DNA of 17,962 nucleotides from Vicinamibacteria bacterium. GTDB taxonomy: Bacteria; Acidobacteriota; Vicinamibacteria; Vicinamibacterales; 2-12-FULL-66-21. Positions 1 through 7,724 of this stretch are shown piece after piece; the first letter of the stretch is position 1; every line of letters begins with the position of its first letter. The stretch is from positions 1 to 17,962 of the forward strand of contig JAICSD010000025.1 in the NCBI GenBank assembly GCA_025937075.1. Direction: 5' to 3'. Made by a program: the position numbers and the translations under genes. Under the pieces are notes generated by a model. It saw only the letters and a list, made by a program, of their open reading frames with translations, did not search any database and was not told the origin of the DNA.

Positions 1-737
1 AGCGTCTTGAGGCCGAAGCTCTCGTTGGACCAATACAGAAAACTCTCATCCGTCGGCGAGCCGCCGCGGGGAAAGCCGGCCAGAGACTCGCGTATGTGCT
101 CCGGGACTCCGGGACAATTCAAGCCGGGGATCAGAAGTCGAAGCTCCTGCGCGGGGCTCACGGCGTTGCGCTTGTCTTCGTAGTTTGCCAGGGCGGCATC
201 TCCGCCATCGAGATACGCGAGGGTGTTCTCGAGGAGCATCTGCCGTGCGAGATCCTCGGCCCGCCCCTGCGCGTCGCGCCGCGTCCAGTCGATCCCGAGG
301 CGGACCCGTTCTATCGCGGCCGCCGGAAGCTTGACGTCGCAATCGCCGACCCGGCAATGCCGGAGGTCCGCGAGGTCGGACGCGTTCAACCGCAGCCCCG
401 CCAGGTCGCCGAGGGACGGTCGTTCGCCGAAGCGACCGATCTGCAGGACGAGATCGCTGCGTTTGAAGGCCTCGATGTTCCGAAGCCGCTCCACGAAAAA
501 CGACGCAGGGATGTTCATGCGGACGGCGCCGGCGACCGCGATCTCATGGCGATCCCGGCCGGGTATCGATCTGGAGATCGGCTCTCCCTCCTCGAGTGTC
601 CGCAGGTCGTCGGCGTCGAAGCCGGCACAGGAGCGCAGTACATCTCGGACGGCCGTCCCGGTTCGTGGCGGCACGGCGGAGCCGGCGAGACCGAGAACGA
701 GGCCTCCGGCCACGACCGCGCGAGTCAGGCCGAACAT
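1..737 (-). CDS. Exported protein of unknown function, C-terminus off the window edge
   Basis: The minus-strand frame stays open from an ATG at 737 to the left edge, giving at least 245 residues with no stop, so the gene is partial at its 3' end. Residues 1-22 look like a signal peptide: a short basic start, then a hydrophobic stretch rich in Val, Leu, Gly and Ala. The mature part is soluble-looking, with an FFVERLRNIEAFKRSD segment (about 80-95), VLQIGRF (97-103) and a paired-cysteine motif CRVGDCDVKL (128-137). I know similar unnamed exported proteins from acidobacterial and proteobacterial genomes but no function for them. The start lies inside the last codons of the upstream sigma-54 activator fragment (13-base overlap), which suggests translational coupling. 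The frame is real because codon use, the signal peptide and the overlap agree, while the competing plus-strand frames give Arg/Pro-rich nonsense. Confidence 0.75.
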   Translation of the reverse strand, partial: MFGLTRAVVAGGLVLGLAGSAVPPRTGTAVRDVLRSCAGFDADDLRTLEEGEPISRSIPGRDRHEIAVAGAVRMNIPASFFVERLRNIEAFKRSDLVLQIGRFGERPSLGDLAGLRLNASDLADLRHCRVGDCDVKLPAAAIERVRLGIDWTRRDAQGRAEDLARQMLLENTLAYLDGGDAALANYEDKRNAVSPAQELRLLIPGLNCPGVPEHIRESLAGFPRGGSPTDESFLYWSNESFGLKT

Positions 738-1396
738 GACTCTTCCACCGGCGTCCCGGGAGCGTCGGGCCCGCAGTAACGAATCCGATCGCCCAGCGTC
801 GACCGCTTCACTTTCAAGAGCGCCGCGGCCTTCGACTTGTTTCCGTGGCTCGTGTCCAGCGCCCAACGGATCAGGGTCGATTCGAACTCACGGAGCCGAT
901 CGTCCAGCGAGATGGCGGCAGACGATACGGTTGACGCCGGCGGCTGCGGGACGGGCTGCGGCTGCTCCGCCGCGCGCAGCAGGAGGCTTGCGGCCACGCA
1001 GCCGACGCGAATCTCGCCGCACGTATTCATTTGCGCGATCCGCTCGCACGCGTTCTCCAGTTCGCGGACGTTGCCGGGCCACGAATAGGCCGTGAACGCA
1101 TGCACGACAGCGGGCGAGAGCGCCGGTGGCGGGTCGCCGCGACGGCTGAAGAAGCGCTCCAGAAACGCCTCCATCAACGGCGGGATGTCTTCCGGCCGCT
1201 CGCGCAGCGGCGGCAGGGTCAGCGGCAGCACATTGAGCCGGTAGTAAAGGTCTTCCCTGAACCTGCCTTCGGCGACGAGTTGACGCAGGTCGCGTTTCGT
1301 TCCAGCCAGGACGCGCACGTTCACGGGAACCAGCCGCGTGCCACCGAGACGCTCGATCGTACGGTTCTGAATGACGCGCAGAAGCTTCACCTGCAT
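725..1396 (-). pseudogene. Sigma-54 (NtrC-family) activator, C-terminal fragment lacking the Walker A/B half
   Basis: The 223 residues match the second half of a bacterial enhancer-binding protein. It starts with MQVKLLRVIQN, which in intact proteins lies just after Walker B, then the sensor I region (VRVLAGTKRDL, where the usual TNRDL Asn is Lys), GRFREDLYYRLNVLPL with the RERPEDIPPL segment, and WPGNVRELENACERI with the sensor II Arg. The end is a Fis-type helix-turn-helix (HGNKSKAAALLKVKRSTLGDR). Walker A, the GAFTGA loop, Walker B and any receiver domain are absent. The same frame meets a stop within about 20 codons upstream, and no other frame in 1397-1740 shows those motifs. Without ATP binding or the sigma-54 contact loop it cannot work as a normal activator. 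It might still bind DNA if translated from 1396. A rearrangement or assembly break near 1400 is the likely cause. Stop overlaps the next gene by 13 bases. Confidence 0.8.
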
Positions 1397-1444
1397 CCCG
1401 AGCGGCCGTCGTCGATGGCCGTGTCGTATCGGGTGGTCATGACG

Positions 1445-1534
1445 TCACCCGGCTCGCAACGTTCCGAAATCGGGCATTGCGTCCCGCAACGCCACCGGCG
1501 ACAACACGGTTTCCACTCGTTCTTTCGTGACCAT
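1445..1534 (-). CDS. Small 29-residue ORF or truncated gene start, unknown
   Basis: An ATG at 1534 on the minus strand opens a 29-residue frame beginning MVTKERVETVLSPVALRDA and stopping at 1445. A GGAG motif lies 9 bases upstream (1544-1547), slightly long spacing but plausible. The peptide reads like the normal N-terminus of a cytosolic protein rather than noise. It vaguely recalls the start of MIP18/Mrp-type domains, but the match is too weak to name. It ends just before the breakpoint that truncates the sigma-54 activator, so it may be the 5' remnant of a gene cut by the same event. It may also be chance. Confidence 0.25.
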   Translation of the reverse strand: MVTKERVETVLSPVALRDAMPDFGTLRAG

Positions 1535-1659
1535 GATCGGTGTCTCCGCTTCGATGTCGACTGGGACAGGGCAACAGCCAGACCATTTCGGTTTCCCGGC
1601 GTAACTACCGCCAGACCGCAAGTTGTCGGGCGAGGACCGTGCAAGAAGGGCGCGGCGGC

Positions 1660-1694
1660 GGGGAAAAATCCGCACACCGTGCGGATTTTTCTCC
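1660..1694. terminator. Near-perfect palindrome, bidirectional terminator-like hairpin
   Basis: Arms AAAAATCCGCAC (1664-1675) and GTGCGGATTTTT (1679-1690) are exact reverse complements around a 3-base loop. The pairing extends outwards by four more positions (GGGG against CTCC, one G-U pair). The A tract on one side and T tract on the other make it an intrinsic-terminator shape on both strands. It stands out against very GC-rich surroundings. Its place upstream of both divergent genes is odd for a terminator, so it could instead be an operator or the leftover terminator of a lost gene. Confidence 0.5.
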
Positions 1695-1813
1695 GCGTCC
1701 ATGACGCGCTCAGCGGCCGTTCTGCGCGATTGTCACGACCTTGTCCCTAACGGTGATCGCACCTCGCGGCGTCGCCGTTGCAACATCGAGCGCCCGGATC
1801 CCTTGTGCGAGAC

Positions 1814-4426
1814 ATGCAACAGATGACTGGCTATCGTCGGGACGTCGCCACGTCGGCGGAAATCCGGCAGCGTCGACGCCAGACGCCGGAATTCCTGCCG
1901 TCTGCGCTTCCCCCTCGCGCCTTCTGGACGGTCGACCCGGCGGAACTGCTCCGCCGCCTGGAGTCCAGTCCGGCGGGCCTCGACCAGGAAAACGCCGCGC
2001 GGCGCCTGGAGCGCTATGGGACCAACGAACTTCATCAGGAACGGGATCGTTCGCCGCTCGCGATTCTCTGGCGGCAGCTTCGGAGTCCTCTCCTGCTCCT
2101 CCTTGTGTTCGCGGCAGTGGCGTCGGGCCTTTCCGGCGAATGGCTCGACGCCGGCATCGTCATGACGATCGTCGCCGCCACGGTGGCGATCGGGTTTTCG
2201 CAGGAATACAGCGCGCAATCGGCGGCAGCCGCGCTGCGGCTGCGGTTGCGCGTCCGGTGCTCGGTGCTGCGTGACGGCAGGCCGGAACAAGTCCCCCTGG
2301 AGGAGGTCGTGCCCGGCGACATCACAATACTGTCGGCCGGCAGCCTCGTACCGGCCGACGGCGTTCTGCTCGAGGCGGCCGACTTCTTCGTCAACCAGGC
2401 TGTGCTGACCGGTGAGAGTTTCCCGGTACAGAAGCAGCTGACGCCATCGGCGGATCCGAAGGCGCCCATCGCCGAGCGGACGTCGTGCGTGTTCCTCGGC
2501 AGCAACGTCCGCAGCGGCACGGCGCGGTGCCTGGTGGTCGCCACCGGTCGCGCGACGGAATTCGGGGCGATTGCCCATCGGCTGTCCGTGCGCCCGCCGG
2601 AAACGGAATTCGACCGCGGCATTCGCCGGTTCGGCTACCTCCTCACGACCGCGATGCTGGTCATGGTCCTGCTGGTTTTCGCGGCGCACGTGTTCCGCGG
2701 CCGACCGCCCGGCGAGACGCTGCTCTTCTCGGTCGCCCTGGCCGTCGGGCTCAGTCCTGAGCTGCTCCCCGCCATTCTGAGCATCAATCTCGCGCGCGGC
2801 GCGCAGCGCATGGCCCATCGCGGCGTCCTCGTCCGGCGCCTGAACGCCATCGAGAATCTCGGGAGCATGAACGTCCTGTGCACCGACAAGACCGGCACGT
2901 TGACCGAAGGGGTGGTCCGTGTCGAAGGCGCCTACGACCACGCCGGGACGAAGTCCGACCGCGTGCTCGACCTCGCGGCGTGCAATGCGGCGCTCGAAAC
3001 CGGCATCGCAAGTCCGCTTGACGACGCGATCGTCGCGGCGAAGGGAGCCGACCTGCCACGCGTCACGAAGATTGCGGAGATCCCGTTCGATTTCGTCCGC
3101 AAGCGTGTGACCGTCGTCGTCGCGACGGACAGGGAGGCGCAACTGGTCACGAAGGGCGCCTTCCACCACATCCTCGACACCTGCCGCGCGCTGCCGGGCG
3201 GTGCGGTGCTGGACGATGCGGCCCGCGAGCGCGCCGAGGCGCAATACGAATCGTGGACGCGGCAAGGCATTCGGGTGCTCGCCGTCGCGTCGCGGACGGC
3301 GCCGATCGCTCGAGCCTACACACGCGACGACGAGCGTGACATGACGTTCGAGGGCTTCGTGACCTTCCTGGATCAACCGAAAGCCGGGGTGACGGAAGCG
3401 ATCCGGGAGCTGTCGGCACTCGGGGTCGCCATCAAGATCATCACGGGAGACAGCCGGCTGGTTGCTGAGCACGTTGCCGTGCTCGTCGGCCTCGCGTCGG
3501 CCCGCACGCTGACCGGCCGCGACCTCGACGAAATGAACGATGAGGCGCTCTGGCGTTCGGCTGAGCAGGTGACCTTGTTCGTCGAGGTCGATCCGAACCA
3601 GAAGGAGCGCATTATCCGTGCGTTGCGGCGGACCGGGCATGTCGTCGGATTCCTCGGCGACGGCGTCAACGACGCGCCCGCCATGCACGCCGCGGACACG
3701 AGCCTCTCGGTCGAGCAGGCCGTCGACGTCGCGAAGGAAGCGGCGGATTTCGTACTCCTGGAGCGCGGTCTCGACGTGATTCGGCGGGGCATCGAAGAAG
3801 GGCGCGCGACGTTCGCCAACACCCTCAAATACATCCTGATCACGACGAGCGCCAACCTTGGCAACATGGTCAGCATGGCCCTGGCGTCGTTGTTCCTGCC
3901 CTTCCTGCCGCTGACGCCAGGGCAGATTCTGCTGAACAACTTCGTGTCGGATGTGCCGGCGATCGGCATTGCGGGCGACAACCTGGACGAGGAACTCGTC
4001 GATCGCCCGCGGCGATGGCGGGTCGGGTTCATCGGCCGCTACATGCTGACGTTCGGGATCCTGAGCTCCGCGTTCGATTTTCTGACCTTCGGCGCGCTGC
4101 TCCGGCTGTTCCGCGCCGTGCCCGCCGTGTTCCAGACCGCCTGGTTCGTCGAGTCGCTGTTGACCGAACTGGCAGTCGCGCTCGTGATGCGCACGCGCCG
4201 GCCTTTCTTCCGCAGCCGGCCGGGACGCGTGCTCCTGACGATCACGGTGATTCTCATCCCGGTGGCGCTGGCGACGCCGTATCTGCCAGGCGCGCCGGTC
4301 TTCGGGTTCGTTCCGCTTCCCATGCCCATCATCCTGGTCATCCTGGCCATTACTGCGATGTATGTGACGGCGACGGAATGGCTGAAGCTGTGGTTCTATC
4401 GCCGACACGACTGGAGATCATCATGA
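1814..4426 (+). CDS. mgtA: Magnesium-type P-type ATPase (P3B, MgtA family)
   Basis: This 870-residue pump belongs to the P3B class, inner-membrane ATPases that import Mg2+. All core motifs are present: actuator TGES (199-202), phosphorylation site DKTGT with Asp358, nucleotide-domain ITGDS (543-547) and hinge GDGVNDAP (615-622). The class is set by the membrane motifs: VGLSPELLPAIL in segment M4, and ASLFLPFLPL followed by DVPAIGIAGDNLD in M5-M6, which follow the MgtA pattern (GLTPEMLP; FLPFLP, then D-N-x-D). There are about ten hydrophobic segments, and length is normal for the family (about 900). The frame also opens at TTG 1778. I prefer ATG 1814 (or 1823) because the extra residues look non-coding, but no strong ribosome-binding site decides it. 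It is convergent with the second P-type ATPase 82 bases away. Substrate is inferred from family only. Confidence 0.88.
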   Translation: MQQMTGYRRDVATSAEIRQRRRQTPEFLPSALPPRAFWTVDPAELLRRLESSPAGLDQENAARRLERYGTNELHQERDRSPLAILWRQLRSPLLLLLVFAAVASGLSGEWLDAGIVMTIVAATVAIGFSQEYSAQSAAAALRLRLRVRCSVLRDGRPEQVPLEEVVPGDITILSAGSLVPADGVLLEAADFFVNQAVLTGESFPVQKQLTPSADPKAPIAERTSCVFLGSNVRSGTARCLVVATGRATEFGAIAHRLSVRPPETEFDRGIRRFGYLLTTAMLVMVLLVFAAHVFRGRPPGETLLFSVALAVGLSPELLPAILSINLARGAQRMAHRGVLVRRLNAIENLGSMNVLCTDKTGTLTEGVVRVEGAYDHAGTKSDRVLDLAACNAALETGIASPLDDAIVAAKGADLPRVTKIAEIPFDFVRKRVTVVVATDREAQLVTKGAFHHILDTCRALPGGAVLDDAARERAEAQYESWTRQGIRVLAVASRTAPIARAYTRDDERDMTFEGFVTFLDQPKAGVTEAIRELSALGVAIKIITGDSRLVAEHVAVLVGLASARTLTGRDLDEMNDEALWRSAEQVTLFVEVDPNQKERIIRALRRTGHVVGFLGDGVNDAPAMHAADTSLSVEQAVDVAKEAADFVLLERGLDVIRRGIEEGRATFANTLKYILITTSANLGNMVSMALASLFLPFLPLTPGQILLNNFVSDVPAIGIAGDNLDEELVDRPRRWRVGFIGRYMLTFGILSSAFDFLTFGALLRLFRAVPAVFQTAWFVESLLTELAVALVMRTRRPFFRSRPGRVLLTITVILIPVALATPYLPGAPVFGFVPLPMPIILVILAITAMYVTATEWLKLWFYRRHDWRSS

Positions 4427-4508
4427 GCGATTGACGCACAGGACGTCTCGCGGTCCTCGGCGCGCTGATTCCGGTGAGCGCGATCGAGCTGGCCAGGCTG
4501 CTCCGGCG

Positions 4509-6416
4509 CTACACGTCACTCGAGATCGGCGCCGCCGTGCGCAGCGCATTGAGCACGGCTGCGAGATCGATGGCCTCCTGCAGGATCGCGCCAGCCACCG
4601 GCGTGAGCGCGCCGGCTGCGGCGAAGAACATGCCGACGGTACTCAATGCCATCCCACCGATCGCGCTCTGGAGCGCCACCCGCCGAAGCCTCCGGCTGAT
4701 GTGCATGACGACGTCGACCTTGGACAAGGAGGAATCGGCGACGACGACCTGTGCCGCTTCGGAGGTCACATCGCTGTTCCGGCCGAAGGCGATGCCGACC
4801 GTCGCGGTGAGCAGCGCCGGTGCGTCGTTGATGCCGTCGCCGATGAACGCGGTCTTCGCGCGGGTGACTTCCGCCCGGACGATGCCCACTTTCTCTTCCG
4901 GCGACTGATTGGCGTAGATGCGATCGATCGAAATCGATCTCGCCAGGCGACTGACCTCGGCTTCACGGTCGCCCGAGACAATCAGGACCCTGTTTATGCC
5001 ATGCGACGCCGCGAGGTGGCCCACAAACCGCCCGCTGTTCACGCGTGCGACGTCGAAGAACCGGTACGCGGCCGCGAACAGACCGTCGACGGTGATGATG
5101 CACTCCAGACCTGATCCGGGAGCGGGCGGCAGCCCCTTCATACCGTTCACGTGCTCACGACCGGTGATAACGACGTTCCGTCCGTCGACCCGGGCGAGGA
5201 GCCCGGCGCCCGGGTCCTCGCGGGTCCAGTCGACGTCCGGCAGGGCGCAGCCGGCCGCCTGAGCCGCGCCGACGATTGCCGCGGCAATGGGATGGCGGCT
5301 GTATCGCTCGATCGAGGCCACGACCGGCAGCAGCGTTTCCCGGCTGAACGACGGCGAGTAGATCTCCTCGCTGAGCATCGGACGGCCGTAGGTCAACGTG
5401 CCCGTCTTGTCGAAGATCATCGTCCGGCAGAGGGTCAACTGTTCGAGGGCCGCGGGATCCTTCACGATGATGCCGCGGTGCGCCGCCGTGGACACCGCGC
5501 CGATGATCGCGACGGGAATGCCGATGAGGACCGGGCAGGGCGTCGCGATCACCACCACGCTCAGGAAACGGAGGGGGCTTCCGGAGATCCACCAGGCGAA
5601 TATCGCGACGGCCAGCGCGAACGGCGTATACCATGCGCCGATCTGATCGCCAATCCGCCGGAGCTGCGGGCGGTGCTGCTCCGCGTCGCGCATGACCTTC
5701 ACGATTTGTGCGTAGCGGGAGTCCGCCGCCGTTCGTGTCGCCCGTATGACCAAGCCCGACCCCGAATTGCGCGCCCCAGACAGCACACGACTGCCCGGTC
5801 CCTTGTCGACGCTGAACGGCTCGCCGGTCAGGAAGGACTCATCCATGGCTCCGCGGCCCTGGATGACTTCTCCGTCAACCGGGCAGATCTCGCGAGGGAG
5901 GACCGACAACTCGTCGCCGGGTCGCACCTCGCCGACGGGGACCTCTTCGAGAACGCCGCCACGCGAGCGGTGGGCGATGGTCGGGACGCGTGCTGCAAGC
6001 GCGCGGAGGGCTGCCGTTGCGCGACCGATCGCGAGGCGCTGCACGGTCTGGCCGCCGGCCAGCATCAGGACGACAATCGCACCGGCGAGGTACTGACCGA
6101 GCAGCACGGACGCGACGATGGAAATCGCGGCGAGTTGATCCGAGCCGAATCTCGCGCGCATCGCATTCCATGCGAGCTGCGGCAGGAGGAGGCCCGCGCC
6201 GACTCCCAGCGCGAGCAGGAGCGGCACGTCTGCGCGGTCTGGCGCGCCCCGGGCATATCTGATCCAGAGGTGCAGAACAATTCCCGTGAGCGCGATCGCC
6301 GCGACGGCGCCGTCGCGTTCGCGCCAGACGCGACCGAACAGGGCGCGCACCGAACACGCCGGAGAGACCAACCAAGCCGTCAGACGCGTCGGAGCCACCT
6401 TTGGGACATCACGCAT
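4509..6416 (-). CDS. Heavy-metal-type P1B ATPase with TPC motif, no N-terminal metal-binding domain
   Basis: This 635-residue pump has P1B features: actuator TGEP (197-200), phosphorylation site DKTGT (Asp336), a P1B-type His-Pro motif in SRHPIAAA (375-376), and hinge GDGIND (526-531). The membrane cation motif is ATPCPVLIGIP (Thr-Pro-Cys at 292-294), not the CPC of copper or Zn/Cd/Pb pumps. The end has the P1B-like QEAIDLAAVLNALR segment (613-626). It lacks an N-terminal CxxC metal-binding domain and has the short N-terminus of a compact subtype. TPC pumps are poorly characterised, so the metal cannot be named. An in-frame TTG at 6527 has a GGAGG 10 bases upstream and would add 37 residues. 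I prefer ATG 6416 because the extension is Arg/Pro/Ala-rich and unlike pump N-termini. It may share transcripts with the minus-strand genes upstream. Confidence 0.85.
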   Translation of the reverse strand: MRDVPKVAPTRLTAWLVSPACSVRALFGRVWRERDGAVAAIALTGIVLHLWIRYARGAPDRADVPLLLALGVGAGLLLPQLAWNAMRARFGSDQLAAISIVASVLLGQYLAGAIVVLMLAGGQTVQRLAIGRATAALRALAARVPTIAHRSRGGVLEEVPVGEVRPGDELSVLPREICPVDGEVIQGRGAMDESFLTGEPFSVDKGPGSRVLSGARNSGSGLVIRATRTAADSRYAQIVKVMRDAEQHRPQLRRIGDQIGAWYTPFALAVAIFAWWISGSPLRFLSVVVIATPCPVLIGIPVAIIGAVSTAAHRGIIVKDPAALEQLTLCRTMIFDKTGTLTYGRPMLSEEIYSPSFSRETLLPVVASIERYSRHPIAAAIVGAAQAAGCALPDVDWTREDPGAGLLARVDGRNVVITGREHVNGMKGLPPAPGSGLECIITVDGLFAAAYRFFDVARVNSGRFVGHLAASHGINRVLIVSGDREAEVSRLARSISIDRIYANQSPEEKVGIVRAEVTRAKTAFIGDGINDAPALLTATVGIAFGRNSDVTSEAAQVVVADSSLSKVDVVMHISRRLRRVALQSAIGGMALSTVGMFFAAAGALTPVAGAILQEAIDLAAVLNALRTAAPISSDV

Positions 6417-6665
6417 AGGGCGAGCCGTTCGGCGGACGTGCGACGGGTGGAGATCCGCCGGCCGCGCAGCTCTGGACGACGGCTGTCCGGCACCGGCGCC
6501 GGGCGAGCGACGGAAACCTGCGATCAACCGTGTTCAGCCTCCGTGACCGGTGACGCAGGGTCGGCATGTTGCCGAATTTCCGGCGGCGCGGGACGGGCCT
6601 CCGCCCTCTGCAAGAGATCCGAAGCCGCGGTGACGGGCTGTGGTCGTCCGGTTACCGCTCGTCGT

Positions 6666-7052
6666 TCAGCGAGCGATTCCGTAGTGTTCCTTCACCTTCG
6701 CCACAATCTGCGGGTCCGTCAGCTTGTCCGCGCTCTCGACGGCGACACTGCGCTCTTGCGCGGCTTTCGATCGCCCAAGCCGGTCCTTGAGCTGCAGCTT
6801 GGCCTCGCCCGGCCCGAACAGCAGAAGCGCGTCGGGCTGGCCAATCTGGCTGACGACTTTGTCGAAATACTGGTCGAGATGCAGATTGTGGCGCTCCTCG
6901 TACTTCTTCTCCCCGCCGCTCTCCTGAGAGCCCGAGAAATGTGGATGAGGCCCGACATCGGATTCGAGCGTCCAGACGGTGACATCCCCCGCCGCGATGG
7001 ACACGATGACGGCCTTCTTGTGATCGATCCACACGCCCACTTCGTGACTCAT
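6666..7052 (-). CDS. Translational-machinery-type (bacterial eRF1/Pelota-like) small protein
   Basis: This 128-residue cytosolic protein begins MSHEVGVWIDHKKAVIV, the signature start of a family often labelled 'translational machinery protein' and related to the C-terminal domain of eRF1/Pelota. Other landmarks are HPHFSG (36-41), a KKYEERHNLHLDQYFDKV helix (49-66), LLLFGPGEAKLQLKDRL (76-92) and the C-terminal DPQIVAKVKEHY. No enzymatic function is known to me; the L7Ae-like fold suggests RNA or ribosome contact. The frame is open back to 7187, but AAGGA (7058-7062) sits 5 bases before ATG 7052 and the homologous proteins start with MSH, so the shorter start is clear. Genes of this family often lie beside stress proteins and P-type ATPases, as here. 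Family assignment is from memory of the conserved motifs. Confidence 0.7.
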   Translation of the reverse strand: MSHEVGVWIDHKKAVIVSIAAGDVTVWTLESDVGPHPHFSGSQESGGEKKYEERHNLHLDQYFDKVVSQIGQPDALLLFGPGEAKLQLKDRLGRSKAAQERSVAVESADKLTDPQIVAKVKEHYGIAR

Positions 7053-7254
7053 GACATTCCTTTCGCGGGCTGGTCGGCCCTTCGGATAGCCGACGCTTCC
7101 CAGTGCACGTCGCCTGGCTCCGTAAATTTCAATCGTCTGCGCGCGTTTCGCGCGTCTTCGCCCCGTAGTAACTACATCCTCCGCCAACGGGCAGGACCAG
7201 GACGACGATCAAGACGATCGGCGTGATTCCACTTCCCTTTATCCCGTCGATTCC

Positions 7255-7647
7255 CTACTCCGTCGTCTTGCCGTCGAAATGCTCGCTATCGGCCTCTGCG
7301 TCGGCGCGGGTGTGATGGATCACACCATCGCGATGATTCGGCGGCGCATAGAGCGTATAGAGCTTCAGTGGGCCCGTCCCGGTATTGATGATGTTGTGAT
7401 GCGCTCCAGCCGGGACGACCACCGCGAAGCCCGCCCGGATCGCCGTTCGCACGCCGTCGAGAATCGCCTCGCCGGTGCCGGCTTCCACGCGAAAGAACTG
7501 ATCGAGCGTGTGAACTTCGGCTCCGATCTCTTCGTTGGGCTCGAGCGCCATCACGACGAGTTGGCAGTGGCTGGCGGTGTACAGCACACGGCGAAACGCG
7601 TCATTCTTGACGGCCAGGTCCTCGATGTCTTGCACAAAGCCTTTCAT
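7255..7647 (-). CDS. Small single-domain cupin protein
   Basis: This 130-residue protein is a single cupin barrel. Cupin motif 1 is EVHTLDQFFRVEAGTGEAILDG (His46, Gln50, Glu55), written here as key residues, and motif 2 is VVPAGAHHNIINTG, with His83-His84. These residues usually bind a divalent metal. The C-terminal LYAPPNHRDGVIH is typical of a group annotated as mannose-6-phosphate-isomerase-like or simply cupin proteins. Catalytic activity and substrate are unknown. The frame opens at GTG 7660-7662, but a strong AAGGAG lies 5 bases before ATG 7647, which decides the start. It sits 77 bases downstream of the hybrid kinase and about 200 upstream of the translational-machinery-type gene, all on one strand. 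Confidence 0.82.
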   Translation of the reverse strand: MKGFVQDIEDLAVKNDAFRRVLYTASHCQLVVMALEPNEEIGAEVHTLDQFFRVEAGTGEAILDGVRTAIRAGFAVVVPAGAHHNIINTGTGPLKLYTLYAPPNHRDGVIHHTRADAEADSEHFDGKTTE

Positions 7648-7652
7648 CACGA

Positions 7653-7658
7653 CTCCTT
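7653..7658 (-). promoter_or_regulatory. Ribosome binding site of the cupin gene
   Basis: AAGGAG on the minus strand, 5 bases from ATG 7647. It lies inside the longer open frame that starts at GTG 7662, so it selects the shorter start. Confidence 0.75.
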
Positions 7659-7724
7659 TCACGTCCCTGCCGTCGACTCGCGCCGCCCACGGGCAAGGGA
7701 AGACAATGAACGATCAGCGCACGG

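Larger units (their letters stand above)
1397..1813. other. Spacer between divergent genes, mostly non-coding
   Basis: This 417-base stretch separates the truncated activator (minus) from the MgtA-type ATPase (plus). It holds a 29-codon minus-strand ORF (1445-1534) and a palindrome (1660-1694), listed separately. No frame shows recognisable domains. The missing N-terminal part of the activator is not here. I see no convincing -35/-10 pair for the ATPase and no M-box-like leader. Confidence 0.6.

Noticed and set aside
1768..1782. Second sigma-54-like spacing (GG-N10-GC) upstream of the MgtA-type ATPase
   Set aside because: Only the dinucleotides and TTGCA match; the -24 box has two mismatches, and this level of match is common by chance in GC-rich DNA.
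1733..4408. 891-residue open frame antisense to the MgtA-type ATPase
   Set aside because: Arg/His/Asp-rich translation without domains; the opposite strand has complete P-type ATPase motifs. Long antisense frames are expected at this GC content.
4423..4434. ATG overlapping the MgtA-type stop (ATGA) followed by a three-codon frame
   Set aside because: It ends at once in TGA, and no frame after it resembles a protein. It may be a vestige of a lost operon gene, but nothing supports that.
4427..4508. Search for a terminator between the convergent P-type ATPase genes
   Set aside because: Only a 6-base GC stem with a 10-base loop and no T tract was found, so it does not merit a feature.
7131..7160. 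CGCGCG-TTT-CGCGCG inverted repeat in the spacer upstream of the translational-machinery-type gene
   Set aside because: Low-complexity GC repeat with a short stem; such repeats are frequent here and nothing ties it to regulation.
5151..7226. 691-residue plus-strand frame across the P1B pump and the next gene
   Set aside because: It has no domain and crosses two well-supported minus-strand genes and their spacer, so it is a shadow.
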